Shown here: positions 1 to 7,072 of the stretch, piece by piece
How the letters are laid out: every line of letters starts with the position of its first letter
How positions within the stretch are numbered: position 1 is the first letter of the stretch
Assembly: GCA_044356825.1 (NCBI GenBank)
Contig: JBIKVM010000072.1
Location: 1-12,025, forward strand
Length of the DNA stretch: 12,025 nt
Source of the DNA: JAUREX01 sp044356825
GTDB taxonomy: Bacteria > Pseudomonadota > Alphaproteobacteria > Rhodobacterales > Rhodobacteraceae
Direction: 5' to 3'
The notes under the pieces: model-generated
What the model was told of the DNA's origin: nothing
The model's database searches: none
The model's input: the letters and a program-made list of their open reading frames with translations, nothing else
Made by a program: the position numbers and the translations under genes

Positions 1-3000
1 GCCGCGCGATCGAGCAGCACGACCGTGCTGCCCGCGGGCCAGACGGGCGGCATCACCCCGTCCGTCCCCGCCTGACCGCGCAGCCGCATCGAGATGTCCC
101 AAACCCCCGCCGCGACGGGAACGGCGTCGCGAAACTGCACGACCTCCCAGAGGCCCGCGCCGCCATCCCCGATCGCCAGCGCGTTCGCCCCCGCGAGCAC
201 CGCGGCCTCGGCCGCCGAGGCGAGCGTCCCGCGCCCGAGCCGCACCCGCAGCGCCGGGCCCCGGTCCCAGATCCCGGGCCGCGCCGCGGCCAGATCGCCC
301 AGCGTCACCCCGACCGTCGCCGGCGCCGACCACAGCCCGTTCAGCCGATAGCCCTGATCGCTCTCGCTCTCCCACAGCGCGACATCGCCCTGCCAGGGCA
401 GGGCGGTGACGGCCAGATGCGGCGCGACCGGATCCTCGCGCCCGGTCAGGATCGGCAGGTCCATGAACACGGCATGGACCGGCAGCGCGGCCGCCGCGGG
501 GCTCGTGCGGGCGCGCAGGTCGGGCGTGCGGGGCGCGAGATAGAGGCCGGGCTCGATCCGCACCGCCTCGATCAGCTGCGCCGCCCCCCGCTCCACCCGG
601 TCGATCCGATAGCGCGCCGCCTCGGACCCGAGCGCCACCACATCCCCCGGCCCGAGATCGCGCCGCGACGGCGGCAGCGCCAGCCGCGCCCCCTCGCGCG
701 CGACCCGCGCCTCGGCCAGCCAGCGCGCCGAAATCCCGAGCGCCTCGCCCCGCGTCAGCACCATCGGCAGATCGGTCTGCGCCACCGTGTCCGAGGCATC
801 GTCGGCAAAGACCGTCTCCTCGATCCCCGTCTCGAAATCCCCCTCGGCCTCGACAAAGCCGATCCGGACGCGCCCCGCCGTCTCGGCCTCGGGGCTCAGC
901 ACGCGCTCCCACGGGCCCGCGAAATCGGGGTGCGCGGCCATGTCGTCCTCGGCCAGGCGGGCATCGAGCCGCCCGTCGCGCATCGCGAAGCGGATCAGGC
1001 CGTCGCGCTCGCGCGCCTCGAACCCATGCGCGAGCATCAGCGACTGGAGCGCCGCGCGCGCCGTGCCCACCTCGCCGCGCTGGAACCCGCGCACGACGCC
1101 ATGGAGGCCCGAGACATCGATCTCCCGCACGCCCGCCTCGGCGCAGATCTCGGCCACCACCGCCGCCAGCGGCTGGTTCGTCATCCGCCCCGAGATCCAG
1201 TGCCCCAGCGCGTAGTTCTCGCCGTCGCCCCACAGATCCCCGTTGGCCGGAAACTGCGGAAAGGGCCGCGCGTCCCAGGCCCAGACGAAGGCGCGCGATG
1301 TCTCGACCATCGGCCCGCCATAGACGCCCGAGACGGGGTTGCGCGCCGGATCGTCCCAGTATTCGGCCAGCGCGCGCAGATACTGCATCTGGATCGTGTC
1401 GTCGCGCTGCCCGCCCGAAAACCACGGCAACTGCGACTCCGAGGATTTCGGATCGACGAACTTGTTGGGCTGGTTCGTCCCCTTGTCGACGGCGGGGCAG
1501 CCGATCTCGGTGAACCAGATGGGCTTTGATCGCGGCACCCAGCCCGTCGGCGCCTCGGCGCGGATGCCGCCCCGCCGCTCGTGGTGGCGGTTCTCCCACC
1601 AGCTGCGGATGTCCTTCCACCGCCAGACCCACGGCTCGCCATGGGCACCGTCGGTGATGGGCAGGCGCGTCTGCTCTGCGCGCAGGGCCTCGTCGGGGTA
1701 GTACCAGTCGAACCCCTCGCCGCCCTCGATCCCGGACCTGAGATAGCCCAGATCGTGGATCGACCGCACGCCCGCGCGTGCATCGGCATGATCCTCGCCG
1801 TCGCGCCAGTCCGACAGCGGCATGTAGTTGTCGATGCCGACGAAATCGACATCCGGATCCGACCAGAGCGGGTCGAGGTGGAAGTACCGGTTCCCCTCAG
1901 CATCGACATGCCCGAAATACTCCGACCAGTCCGCCGCATAGGAAATCTTCACCCCCGGCCCGAGGATCGCGCGCACCTCGGCCACCAGCCGCCGGAGTTC
2001 CGCGACCGCCGGAAAGCTGTCGCCCGCGCCCCGGATCGCGGTCAGCCCGCGCAACTCCGACCCGACGCAGAACGCATCGACCCCCCCGGCCAGCGCGCAC
2101 AGATGCGCGTAATGCAGGATGAAGCGGCGATAGCGCCATTCGGCCGGCCGCGCGTGGCGGATCTCGCCCCCGATCACCGCGATGTCGCCGGGCCCGGTCG
2201 CGCCGAAGAATGCCGCGACCTCGGCCTCGGCCGCCGCGCTGCGGTCCGTCGTCCCCGCCCGCCCCGGCGCGATCGCGGTCGTGATCCGCCCCCGCCAGGG
2301 CAGCACCGGCTGGTCGGCCGCCCCCGTATAGGGATCCTCGCGCCCGTTCCCCGCAAGCTGCTCCATCAGCACGAACGGATAGAACATCACCGCCTTTCCG
2401 GCCGCCCGCAGCGCCCGGATCGCCTCGATCACGGACGCATCCGAAGGCGTCCCGCCATAGACGGGTCGCCCGCCCAGCCGCGCGATCACCTGCGCCTCGC
2501 GCCGCCCGATGCCCCCCGCCCGCCAGGGCGCGCCCACCGCGTCCGGTCCCGCGTTCTCGACCTTGGGGCGCACCTCGCAGACCCCCGCCCGCAGATCGTC
2601 CCCGAACCAGGAAACGACAAGCGACACCGCACCGCAGCGCGGCGCCTCCTCGGTCAGCTGCACGAGCGCGGTCGCGAAATCGCTGATCCCCGAGGCCGAG
2701 TTCACATTGACCGACCGCACCACCCCCGCGCCCAGATCCTGGTGCAGCGCCGTCGTCGCCAGCCCGTATTCCCCCGTCCCCGGGATCAGCGCGACCGCCC
2801 GCACCGCATGGGCCAGATCGCTCGCCACCACCGCCGGATCGCGGGCGGCGAACCGCACCACCTCGAAGGAAAAGACCGGCACCCGGTTGCCGAAGGGCGC
2901 AAGGTCGAGGTCCTCGATCACCACATAGGCAAGACCCCGATAGGCCGGCGCGTTCCCCGCCCCCTCGATCGCCTCGATCTTGGGGTCGGGCAGCTGGTCC

Positions 3001-3470
3001 TCGGTCCCGCGATAGACCCGCAGGCTAAGGGCGCCGCGCGCCAGTTCCCGCCCGTCCGCCCAGATCCGCCCGACCCGCGCGATCTCGCCCTCGCAGAGCG
3101 CGATCGCCACGCTCACCGAATAGGAATAGGCGGTGACGTCGGGCCCGGACGGCCCCCCGCCCTTGCCGCCCCCGCCCGTCTGCGTCACCCGCTCGAGAAA
3201 GCGCGACGCCCAGATCACATGCCCGCCCAGCCGCACCCGCCCCCAGACGCGCGCAATCGCCGTGCCCTCGCCCGCGCCCGTGATCCGCAGCCGGTCGATC
3301 CGCCCCGTCTCGACCGCGCGCGACCCGACGCCGAGCAGCCGCTGGTCGATGGCCTGCCCGATCGTCGCCCCGATCGCCCGCCCGATCGTCGCCCCGGTCA
3401 GGCCAAGGACCGTGCCGCCGAAACTCGCCCCGACCGAGGCGCCGACGGCAGACAGAAGTATGGTTGCCAT
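1..3470 (-). CDS. g15: GTA tail-tip 'megatron' / host-specificity protein g15 (3' end outside window)
   Basis: This is the large baseplate and tail-tip protein of GTAs, which closes the tail and probably contacts the recipient envelope. I checked the frame codon by codon from the ATG at 3470 to base 3: 1,156 codons without a stop. Relatives run to about 1,300 residues, so a C-terminal part is missing. Residues 1-45 are a glycine-zipper-like hydrophobic start (GATIGRAIGATIGQAID). Residues of about 97-107 form a glycine-rich linker. Roughly residues 440-740 match the GTA TIM-barrel-like domain, with CVGSEL (Glu472) and WFTEIGCP (Glu655, Cys658). From about 765 onward it resembles the phage-tail_3 region of tail-tip proteins. 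The gene follows g14 after 36 bp; its only ribosome-binding candidate is a run of G residues. The family assignment is firm; enzymatic activity of the barrel is inference. Confidence 0.95.
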   Translation of the reverse strand, partial: MATILLSAVGASVGASFGGTVLGLTGATIGRAIGATIGQAIDQRLLGVGSRAVETGRIDRLRITGAGEGTAIARVWGRVRLGGHVIWASRFLERVTQTGGGGKGGGPSGPDVTAYSYSVSVAIALCEGEIARVGRIWADGRELARGALSLRVYRGTEDQLPDPKIEAIEGAGNAPAYRGLAYVVIEDLDLAPFGNRVPVFSFEVVRFAARDPAVVASDLAHAVRAVALIPGTGEYGLATTALHQDLGAGVVRSVNVNSASGISDFATALVQLTEEAPRCGAVSLVVSWFGDDLRAGVCEVRPKVENAGPDAVGAPWRAGGIGRREAQVIARLGGRPVYGGTPSDASVIEAIRALRAAGKAVMFYPFVLMEQLAGNGREDPYTGAADQPVLPWRGRITTAIAPGRAGTTDRSAAAEAEVAAFFGATGPGDIAVIGGEIRHARPAEWRYRRFILHYAHLCALAGGVDAFCVGSELRGLTAIRGAGDSFPAVAELRRLVAEVRAILGPGVKISYAADWSEYFGHVDAEGNRYFHLDPLWSDPDVDFVGIDNYMPLSDWRDGEDHADARAGVRSIHDLGYLRSGIEGGEGFDWYYPDEALRAEQTRLPITDGAHGEPWVWRWKDIRSWWENRHHERRGGIRAEAPTGWVPRSKPIWFTEIGCPAVDKGTNQPNKFVDPKSSESQLPWFSGGQRDDTIQMQYLRALAEYWDDPARNPVSGVYGGPMVETSRAFVWAWDARPFPQFPANGDLWGDGENYALGHWISGRMTNQPLAAVVAEICAEAGVREIDVSGLHGVVRGFQRGEVGTARAALQSLMLAHGFEARERDGLIRFAMRDGRLDARLAEDDMAAHPDFAGPWERVLSPEAETAGRVRIGFVEAEGDFETGIEETVFADDASDTVAQTDLPMVLTRGEALGISARWLAEARVAREGARLALPPSRRDLGPGDVVALGSEAARYRIDRVERGAAQLIEAVRIEPGLYLAPRTPDLRARTSPAAAALPVHAVFMDLPILTGREDPVAPHLAVTALPWQGDVALWESESDQGYRLNGLWSAPATVGVTLGDLAAARPGIWDRGPALRVRLGRGTLASAAEAAVLAGANALAIGDGGAGLWEVVQFRDAVPVAAGVWDISMRLRGQAGTDGVMPPVWPAGSTVVLLDRA
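3357..3396 (-). repeat. 16-bp direct repeat inside the start of g15
   Basis: CCCGATCGTCGCCCCG (plus strand) occurs at 3357-3372 and 3381-3396, period 24 bp or eight codons. It encodes the repeated GATIG unit of the glycine-zipper N-terminus of g15. Confidence 0.8.
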
Positions 3471-3475
3471 GCAGG

Positions 3476-3481
3476 CCCCCC
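3476..3481 (-). promoter_or_regulatory. Weak candidate ribosome-binding site of g15
   Basis: The only purine tract near the g15 ATG at 3470 is a run of six G residues five bases upstream. No GGAG or AGGA core is present, which is unusual beside the strong sites of g3, g11 and g12. Confidence 0.4.
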
Positions 3482-3511
3482 GAAATGTTCAGTGCAGCCG
3501 AAATGTTCAGT
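3480..3511 (-). repeat. 14-bp direct repeat, period 18, around the g14 stop
   Basis: ACTGAACATTTCGG occurs twice on the minus strand (3498-3511 and 3480-3493). The first copy carries the g14 TGA stop. The second lies in the 36-bp leader of g15 and supplies another TGA in the same frame, since 18 is a multiple of three. The unit is AT-richer than its surroundings. Confidence 0.85.
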
Positions 3512-3962
3512 CCGTTGGAAAGGCAAAGCGCGCCGCGATCCGCCGCCGCCACGGCTCCGACAGCGGGCTCTCGACCACCGCATGCCCGCTGTAGGCATGG
3601 ATGAAACTCGCCCCCGCCCCGGTCTCGGCCGCGATGCCCAGATGCTTGGCGATCCCCCCGGCCTTCATGCGAAAGACGAGGATGTCGCCCGCCTGGGCCG
3701 CGCCCTCGCCCCGCGGCCGGAGCCAGCGCCCCCCGGCCGCAAGCAGCACCTCCTCGCCCGCGGGCTCGGCCCAGTCACGCGTGTAGGGCGGCACCGCCTC
3801 GGGTTCGGGCCCGATCGCCGCGCGCCAGACCCCGCGGATCAGCCCGAGGCAATCCGTCCCCACCCCCCGGACCGACGCCTGATGCACATAGGGCGTCCCG
3901 ATCCAGCCCCGTGCCAGCGCCACGATCCGCGCGCCCGCCTCAACCCCGGCTCGATCCGTCAT
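3507..3962 (-). CDS. g14: NlpC/P60-family cell-wall peptidase of the GTA tail (g14)
   Basis: A 151-residue papain-like peptidase of the phage NlpC/P60 family (TIGR02219 type), thought to cut peptidoglycan peptides while the tail opens a path for DNA. The catalytic residues are visible: Cys38 in GTDCLGLIRG, His107 in IAKHLGIA and a third polar residue, His122, in FIHAYSG. Length and motif spacing fit a complete single-domain enzyme. There is no signal peptide, as expected for a particle-borne protein. The ATG at 3962 is preceded by GGGAGGGG, and the gene starts 23 bp before the end of g13, suggesting translational coupling. Upstream in-frame codons lie deeper inside g13 and have no better ribosome-binding site. 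Its TGA stop sits inside one copy of an 18-bp-period duplication shared with the g15 leader. Confidence 0.95.
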   Translation of the reverse strand: MTDRAGVEAGARIVALARGWIGTPYVHQASVRGVGTDCLGLIRGVWRAAIGPEPEAVPPYTRDWAEPAGEEVLLAAGGRWLRPRGEGAAQAGDILVFRMKAGGIAKHLGIAAETGAGASFIHAYSGHAVVESPLSEPWRRRIAARFAFPTD

Positions 3963-4785
3963 GCGCCCCTCCCGCCGCCGGATAGGCCAGCGGCCAGTCA
4001 TCCCCCGGCACATGCGGAAAGCCGCGATAATTCGCGAAATTGCCGAACTTCGCGCGGCAGGTCGCGGCCTGCTTGTCGCAGCCCGCCTCGATCCGCACCC
4101 GCGTCCCCGGCGCGACGTCGGCCCGCAACCCCGACCACAGCCCGAGCGCGCGCCGCACGCCCCCCTCCGCCCGGTCGGCCTTCACCACCCCCGCAAGCCC
4201 CGCCGCCGCACCCTCGAGGACAAGGATCCGCCCCCCCTCGAACCAGCCCGCCGCAAAGACCCGCCCGGAATCGACCACGAAATCGCGCGCCTCGACGGCC
4301 GAGATCACCACCGCCTCGGCCGAAAACGCCGCCTGCGCCAGATCCGCCTTGCAGCGCCCGTCCCCCAGCACCGCCGAGCAGCGCCGCTGATAGACCCGCC
4401 CGATCGGCCGGTTCAGCCCCTCGGCCAGGCCCCGCACCTCGGCGCGAAAGGCCCCGCCCGCCTGCGTCACCTCGCCCATCGTCCCGGCAAAGACGCGCCG
4501 CGCCGCGCCGGACCCCGACCATTCCACCTCGAAGGCCTCGATCCGCGCGCCGTCGAACCGCCCCGCCAGGATGTCGGCCTCGGTGATGCCCGCATCGCTC
4601 AGCGCGCCCGCAACCTCGGTGTTGCCGACGGCCAGCCCCGTCTTTTCGTCGAGCGCCGAGGCCGTCCAGCCCGTCGCGGCCCGGCACGGCACGCCCCCCA
4701 CGACCAGATCCGCGTCATGGTCGGTGAACCCCAGTACCACCCCGTCACGCCGCGCGAGCGTCCAGCAAAGGGCGACCCCGCTCAC
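3940..4785 (-). CDS. g13: GTA baseplate hub protein (g13; DUF2163 / BR0599-type)
   Basis: This 281-residue protein combines an N-terminal DUF2163 region (DGVVLGFTDHD near residues 15-24) with a C-terminal phage BR0599-type region (FGNFANYRGFPHVPGDDW near residues 247-264), as in RcGTA g13. In the RcGTA structure this gene product is the baseplate hub between the distal tail ring and the megatron. Four cysteines (136, 145, 236, 243) form C-x8-C and C-x6-C pairs, the spacing recalled for the iron-sulfur cysteines of lambda tail-tip protein gpL, so a metal cluster is plausible but unproven. There is no ATG near the N-terminus. The family's first residues coincide with a GTG at 4785 that overlaps the g12 stop as GTGA, with GAGGTG five bases upstream. 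A longer in-frame extension to 5046 would lie wholly inside g12 and is rejected. Confidence 0.93.
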   Translation of the reverse strand: MSGVALCWTLARRDGVVLGFTDHDADLVVGGVPCRAATGWTASALDEKTGLAVGNTEVAGALSDAGITEADILAGRFDGARIEAFEVEWSGSGAARRVFAGTMGEVTQAGGAFRAEVRGLAEGLNRPIGRVYQRRCSAVLGDGRCKADLAQAAFSAEAVVISAVEARDFVVDSGRVFAAGWFEGGRILVLEGAAAGLAGVVKADRAEGGVRRALGLWSGLRADVAPGTRVRIEAGCDKQAATCRAKFGNFANYRGFPHVPGDDWPLAYPAAGGAHDGSSRG

Positions 4786-5414
4786 AGCCGCACCTCGATG
4801 ACCGGCACGCTCGGCACCTCGCCCGCCTGGAAATTCGCGACCGACGTCTGGATGCGGTCGGTGTCGAACCTGACCGGCACGTCGAACTCGAACCCCGCGC
4901 GCACCTCGGCCCCGACGGCCGGCGGCTGGGCAAAGGTCACGATCCCGCTCGCGGTGTCGACGCTCCAGTCGATCCCCTCGAGGACCGGCTGCCGCCCGAT
5001 TGAGATCTGCACGCTCCCCGCCACGGGCTTGGCGATGGGCCGCCAATAGACCTCCGCCCCCGAGGCATAGGCCTTGCGCAACCCAAAGCTGCGCCGCTCC
5101 CCGTCGCCCGTCCCGAGCAGCTGATCCTCGGGGCCGGGCCCGGCGGTCGCGGCGCTCGATTTGTAGTCGGTCCAGTCCTTCCAGCGAAACCCGTGCAACT
5201 GCCCGCCGCGCGCCTCGAAAAACGCGATGAGGACGCCCACGTCATCGAGGCTGCGCAGCCCCATGCCGGCATCATAGCGCCGGCGCGAATGCGCCCAACT
5301 CGTCCGCCGCTCCTCGTGCCCGTTGATGAGCGCGACGATCTCCGTGCGCCGCTCCGGCCCGCCGACCGAGCCGAAGCTCAGCGATGCGGGAAACCGCACC
5401 TCGTGAAACGCCAT
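4782..5414 (-). CDS. g12: GTA distal tail protein (g12; DUF2460)
   Basis: A 210-residue DUF2460 / TIGR02217 protein, the family of RcGTA g12, which forms the distal tail ring connecting the tube to the hub. The start MAFHEVRFPASLSFGSVGGP and the nearby RRYDAGMGLR and FRWKDWTDYKS segments are characteristic of the family, and it ends with the expected acidic and hydrophobic tail (PVIEVRL). The ATG at 5414 is preceded by GGAGGGG six bases upstream, and the gene starts 16 bp after the g11 stop. A longer in-frame ORF reaching 5576 would overlap g11 and encodes arginine- and alanine-rich sequence unlike the family, so I rejected it. Its stop overlaps the start of g13 by four bases. Confidence 0.95.
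   Translation of the reverse strand: MAFHEVRFPASLSFGSVGGPERRTEIVALINGHEERRTSWAHSRRRYDAGMGLRSLDDVGVLIAFFEARGGQLHGFRWKDWTDYKSSAATAGPGPEDQLLGTGDGERRSFGLRKAYASGAEVYWRPIAKPVAGSVQISIGRQPVLEGIDWSVDTASGIVTFAQPPAVGAEVRAGFEFDVPVRFDTDRIQTSVANFQAGEVPSVPVIEVRL
4791..4796 (-). promoter_or_regulatory. Ribosome-binding site of g13 inside g12
   Basis: GAGGTG lies within the last codons of g12, five bases before the GTG at 4785. It supports a GTG start with a GTGA overlap. Confidence 0.65.
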
Positions 5415-5430
5415 CCCGTCCCCTCCGCCT

Positions 5431-6087
5431 TCAGCCGTTGCGCTGCCCGCGCGCCAGAAGCCGCCCGACCTCGGCCGCGATCTGGCTCTGGCTGCGCCGG
5501 AAGCCCGCGACATCGGGCGTGCTGATGTTGATCGTGACGGGCGCCACCCGCCCGCCGCCGCCGCCCGCCCGCACACCGAGCCGCCCGTCCGCCCCGCGCG
5601 CGAGCGGCAAGATCGCCTCGGGCCCCGCCTCGCCCATCAGCCCGCGCCCGCCCCGCAAGGGAAAGCTCACCGGCCCGCTCACCACGCCGCCCTCGGCAAA
5701 GGGCATGACCCGCCCCTCGGTGAAGGCTCCGCCGCGCGCGAATGGCAGCACCGCCCCCGCGACGGTGTTGATCCCCTCGGCCAGCGCCCCCCCGAGCGCC
5801 GCCTGCACCGGCCGCAGCGCCACGCCATAGACGCTCTCGGCCATGCTCCGCCCGAGGCCGCGCAGCACGTCCGACAGCCGCTCGCCCTCGAACACCAGGC
5901 CATCGAAGGCCCCCCGCAGCGCCCCGCCGAAGCGCGTGGTCAGCGTGCCGACCTCGCGGCCGGTGAACAGCAGCCCCTCGCCCATCCGCCGCGCCTCGCC
6001 GTCCAGAACCGCAGCCGCCGCCGCCGCCCCCCCGAGGCTCTCCTCGAGGGCTGCGATCTCCGCCCCCAGCCGTTCCACCTCAGCCAT
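5431..6087 (-). CDS. g11: Short tail tape measure protein (g11)
   Basis: A 218-residue tape measure protein that sets tail length and is probably extruded with DNA. The N-terminal third is helical and alanine/glutamate-rich. The C-terminal part carries the glycine- and proline-rich block typical of lambda-like tape measures (FARGGAFTEGRVMPFAEGG near 116-134, then GLMGEAGPEAILPLARG near 149-165). At the usual 0.15 nm per helical residue it could span at most about 33 nm, consistent with a short GTA tail; most siphophage versions are several times longer. The ATG at 6087 has the strongest ribosome-binding site in the region (GAAGGAGG) and overlaps the end of g10.1 by eight bases. No transmembrane helix is obvious, although the glycine-rich block is hydrophobic. 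Confidence 0.94.
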   Translation of the reverse strand: MAEVERLGAEIAALEESLGGAAAAAAVLDGEARRMGEGLLFTGREVGTLTTRFGGALRGAFDGLVFEGERLSDVLRGLGRSMAESVYGVALRPVQAALGGALAEGINTVAGAVLPFARGGAFTEGRVMPFAEGGVVSGPVSFPLRGGRGLMGEAGPEAILPLARGADGRLGVRAGGGGGRVAPVTINISTPDVAGFRRSQSQIAAEVGRLLARGQRNG

Positions 6088-6295
6088 CCTCGCCCTCCTT
6101 CGTCACCCGGTCGGGAAAGGCCCGCATCAACGCCTCGATCCGCTCCCGCGTCAGCGGCGCCGCCGCCGGCCCGAGCCCGAGCATCATCCGCAATTCCGCG
6201 GGCGAGAGGCGCCAGAACACATCCGGCGCGAGGCCGAGGCCCGCCATCCCCGCCCGCATGAGGCCCCCCCAGTCGATCCGCCGCGCCTCAGCCAT
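6080..6295 (-). CDS. g10.1: Small tail assembly chaperone-like protein (g10.1, TIGR02216 type)
   Basis: A 71-residue protein of the TIGR02216 / phage TAC family, equivalent to the small gene between g10 and g11 in RcGTA. Family hallmarks are IDWGGLMRAG near the start and PDVFWRLSPAELRMMLG in the middle (roughly residues 25-41). Lambda-like phages place one or two chaperones between the major tail protein and the tape measure, and this position fits that role; function is inferred from family and position. I chose the ATG at 6295, preceded by GGTGAGG, over an in-frame GTG at 6304 that has no ribosome-binding site. It overlaps g10 by eight bases and g11 by eight bases, implying coupled translation of all three. 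Confidence 0.9.
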   Translation of the reverse strand: MAEARRIDWGGLMRAGMAGLGLAPDVFWRLSPAELRMMLGLGPAAAPLTRERIEALMRAFPDRVTKEGEDG

Positions 6296-6611
6296 CGCCC
6301 TCACCCGGCACGGCGAAGGCCGCGACGATCAGCGCCGCCGCCGCCCGCGCGGCCCCCGCCGGCCCGCCGGCAAAGCGCGCGCTCCGCAGCGCCGCCGCCT
6401 CGCCCCGCCAGCCCCCGCCGCGCAGCCCCGCAACGATCACGGCCAGCACGTCGCGCGCCCGCCACCGCCCAGTCTCGAACCGCTCGACCATCTCGATCAC
6501 GCTCTCGCCCGTCGCGGCCTCCATCTCGGCGATGGCCCCGAGCGTCAGCTTGCAGACATGCCGCACGCCGTCGATCTCGACCTCGACCTCGCCCGCCAGC
6601 GGATTGGCCAT
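6288..6611 (-). CDS. g10: GTA tail assembly chaperone-like protein (g10)
   Basis: A 107-residue protein matching the GTA g10 / Phage_TAC_11-type family. It opens with MANPLAGEVEVEIDG, followed by a conserved LTLGAIAEMEAATG segment (near 23-36) and a C-terminal half rich in alanine and glycine. Its place between the major tail protein and the tape measure is that of tail assembly chaperones, which coat the tape measure while the tube polymerises; this role is inference. The start codon shares one base with the g9 stop (TGATG), so translation probably passes directly from g9. It overlaps g10.1 by eight bases. I looked for a lambda G/GT-type slip joining it to g10.1 and saw no slippery sequence. 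Confidence 0.92.
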   Translation of the reverse strand: MANPLAGEVEVEIDGVRHVCKLTLGAIAEMEAATGESVIEMVERFETGRWRARDVLAVIVAGLRGGGWRGEAAALRSARFAGGPAGAARAAAALIVAAFAVPGEGDG

Positions 6612-7024
6612 CAGAGCGCCGTGAACCCGAGCGCCCCGGCCGAGGCGAGGCCGACCTCATAGGTCGCCTCGCCGTCGTGCCGCCCGCCGTATTCGAGCGC
6701 GGTGATCTGGAACGGCCCCTCGACGATCCCGAACGCCGGGATCACCACCTGGAACCGCGCCACCTCGCCGTCGAAGAAGATCTGCCGCGCGCGCTCGTCG
6801 CTGCTCGCGTCGCGAAAGACGCCCGAGCCCGAGATCGACGCCGACCGCACCCCCGCCCCGGACAAGAGCTCGCGCCACCCCCCCGGGCTCTCGAGGCTCG
6901 TGACCTCGACCGTCTCGGCGTTGAAGCTGATCCGCGTCGCCCGAAGGCCCGCCACCGTCTCGAACTGCCCCTCGCCCGAAACGTCGATCTTCAAGAGCAC
7001 GTCCTTGCCGCGCTGAATCGCCAT
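6611..7024 (-). CDS. g9: Major tail tube protein (g9, TP901-1 family)
   Basis: A 137-residue major tail protein of the TP901-1 / TIGR02126 family, which polymerises into the hexameric tail tube. It starts MAIQRGKDVLLKIDVSG and has VTSLESPGGWRELL near residues 39-52, FRDASSDERARQIFF near 69-83, and a strand-rich C-terminus ending GALGFTAL. I placed the start at the ATG at 7024 because AAAGGA lies eight bases upstream; an in-frame ATG at 7033 directly abuts the same purine tract and is less likely. The gene is separated from g8 by a 48-bp gap containing a small GC hairpin, unlike the overlapped genes before it. This may allow independent, higher translation of a multi-copy protein. Confidence 0.94.
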   Translation of the reverse strand: MAIQRGKDVLLKIDVSGEGQFETVAGLRATRISFNAETVEVTSLESPGGWRELLSGAGVRSASISGSGVFRDASSDERARQIFFDGEVARFQVVIPAFGIVEGPFQITALEYGGRHDGEATYEVGLASAGALGFTAL

Positions 7025-7032
7025 GCTGTCCA

Positions 7033-7038
7033 TCCTTT
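7033..7038 (-). promoter_or_regulatory. Ribosome-binding site deciding the g9 start
   Basis: AAAGGA on the minus strand lies eight bases before the ATG at 7024. The alternative ATG at 7033 partly overlaps this motif and could not use it, so 7024 is preferred. Confidence 0.65.
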
Positions 7039-7051
7039 CCGAAACTGGCGC

Positions 7052-7068
7052 GCCGGGCCCCGCCCGGC
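7052..7068 (-). promoter_or_regulatory. Compact hairpin between g8 and g9
   Basis: On the minus strand GCCGGGC and GCCCGGC pair over 7 bp around a GGG loop, starting five bases after the g8 stop and ending 27 bases before the g9 start. No T-run follows. It could insulate the messenger of the abundant tail tube gene or be chance in GC-rich DNA. Confidence 0.4.
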
Positions 7069-7072
7069 CGCC

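Noticed and set aside
417..1529. Plus-strand open frame of 370 codons opposite g15
   Set aside because: Same antisense artefact of GC-rich coding DNA, with Arg/Pro/His-rich low-complexity product and no ribosome-binding site of note.
1..3470. Possible frameshift or break in g15 because no closed frame spans it
   Set aside because: Codon-by-codon reading from 3470 to the left edge found no in-frame stop, and family motifs continue in one frame; the stop simply lies outside the window.
1581..4586. Plus-strand open frame of 1,001 codons opposite g15, g14 and g13
   Set aside because: It lies codon-for-codon opposite g15, where high G/C third positions remove stops from the complementary strand. 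The product is Arg/Pro-rich without any recognisable fold, and it crosses three well-identified genes.
6280..6311. Programmed frameshift joining g10 to g10.1 as in lambda G/GT
   Set aside because: g10.1 is in the +1 rather than the -1 frame relative to g10, no slippery heptamer is seen, and it has its own ATG and purine-rich site.
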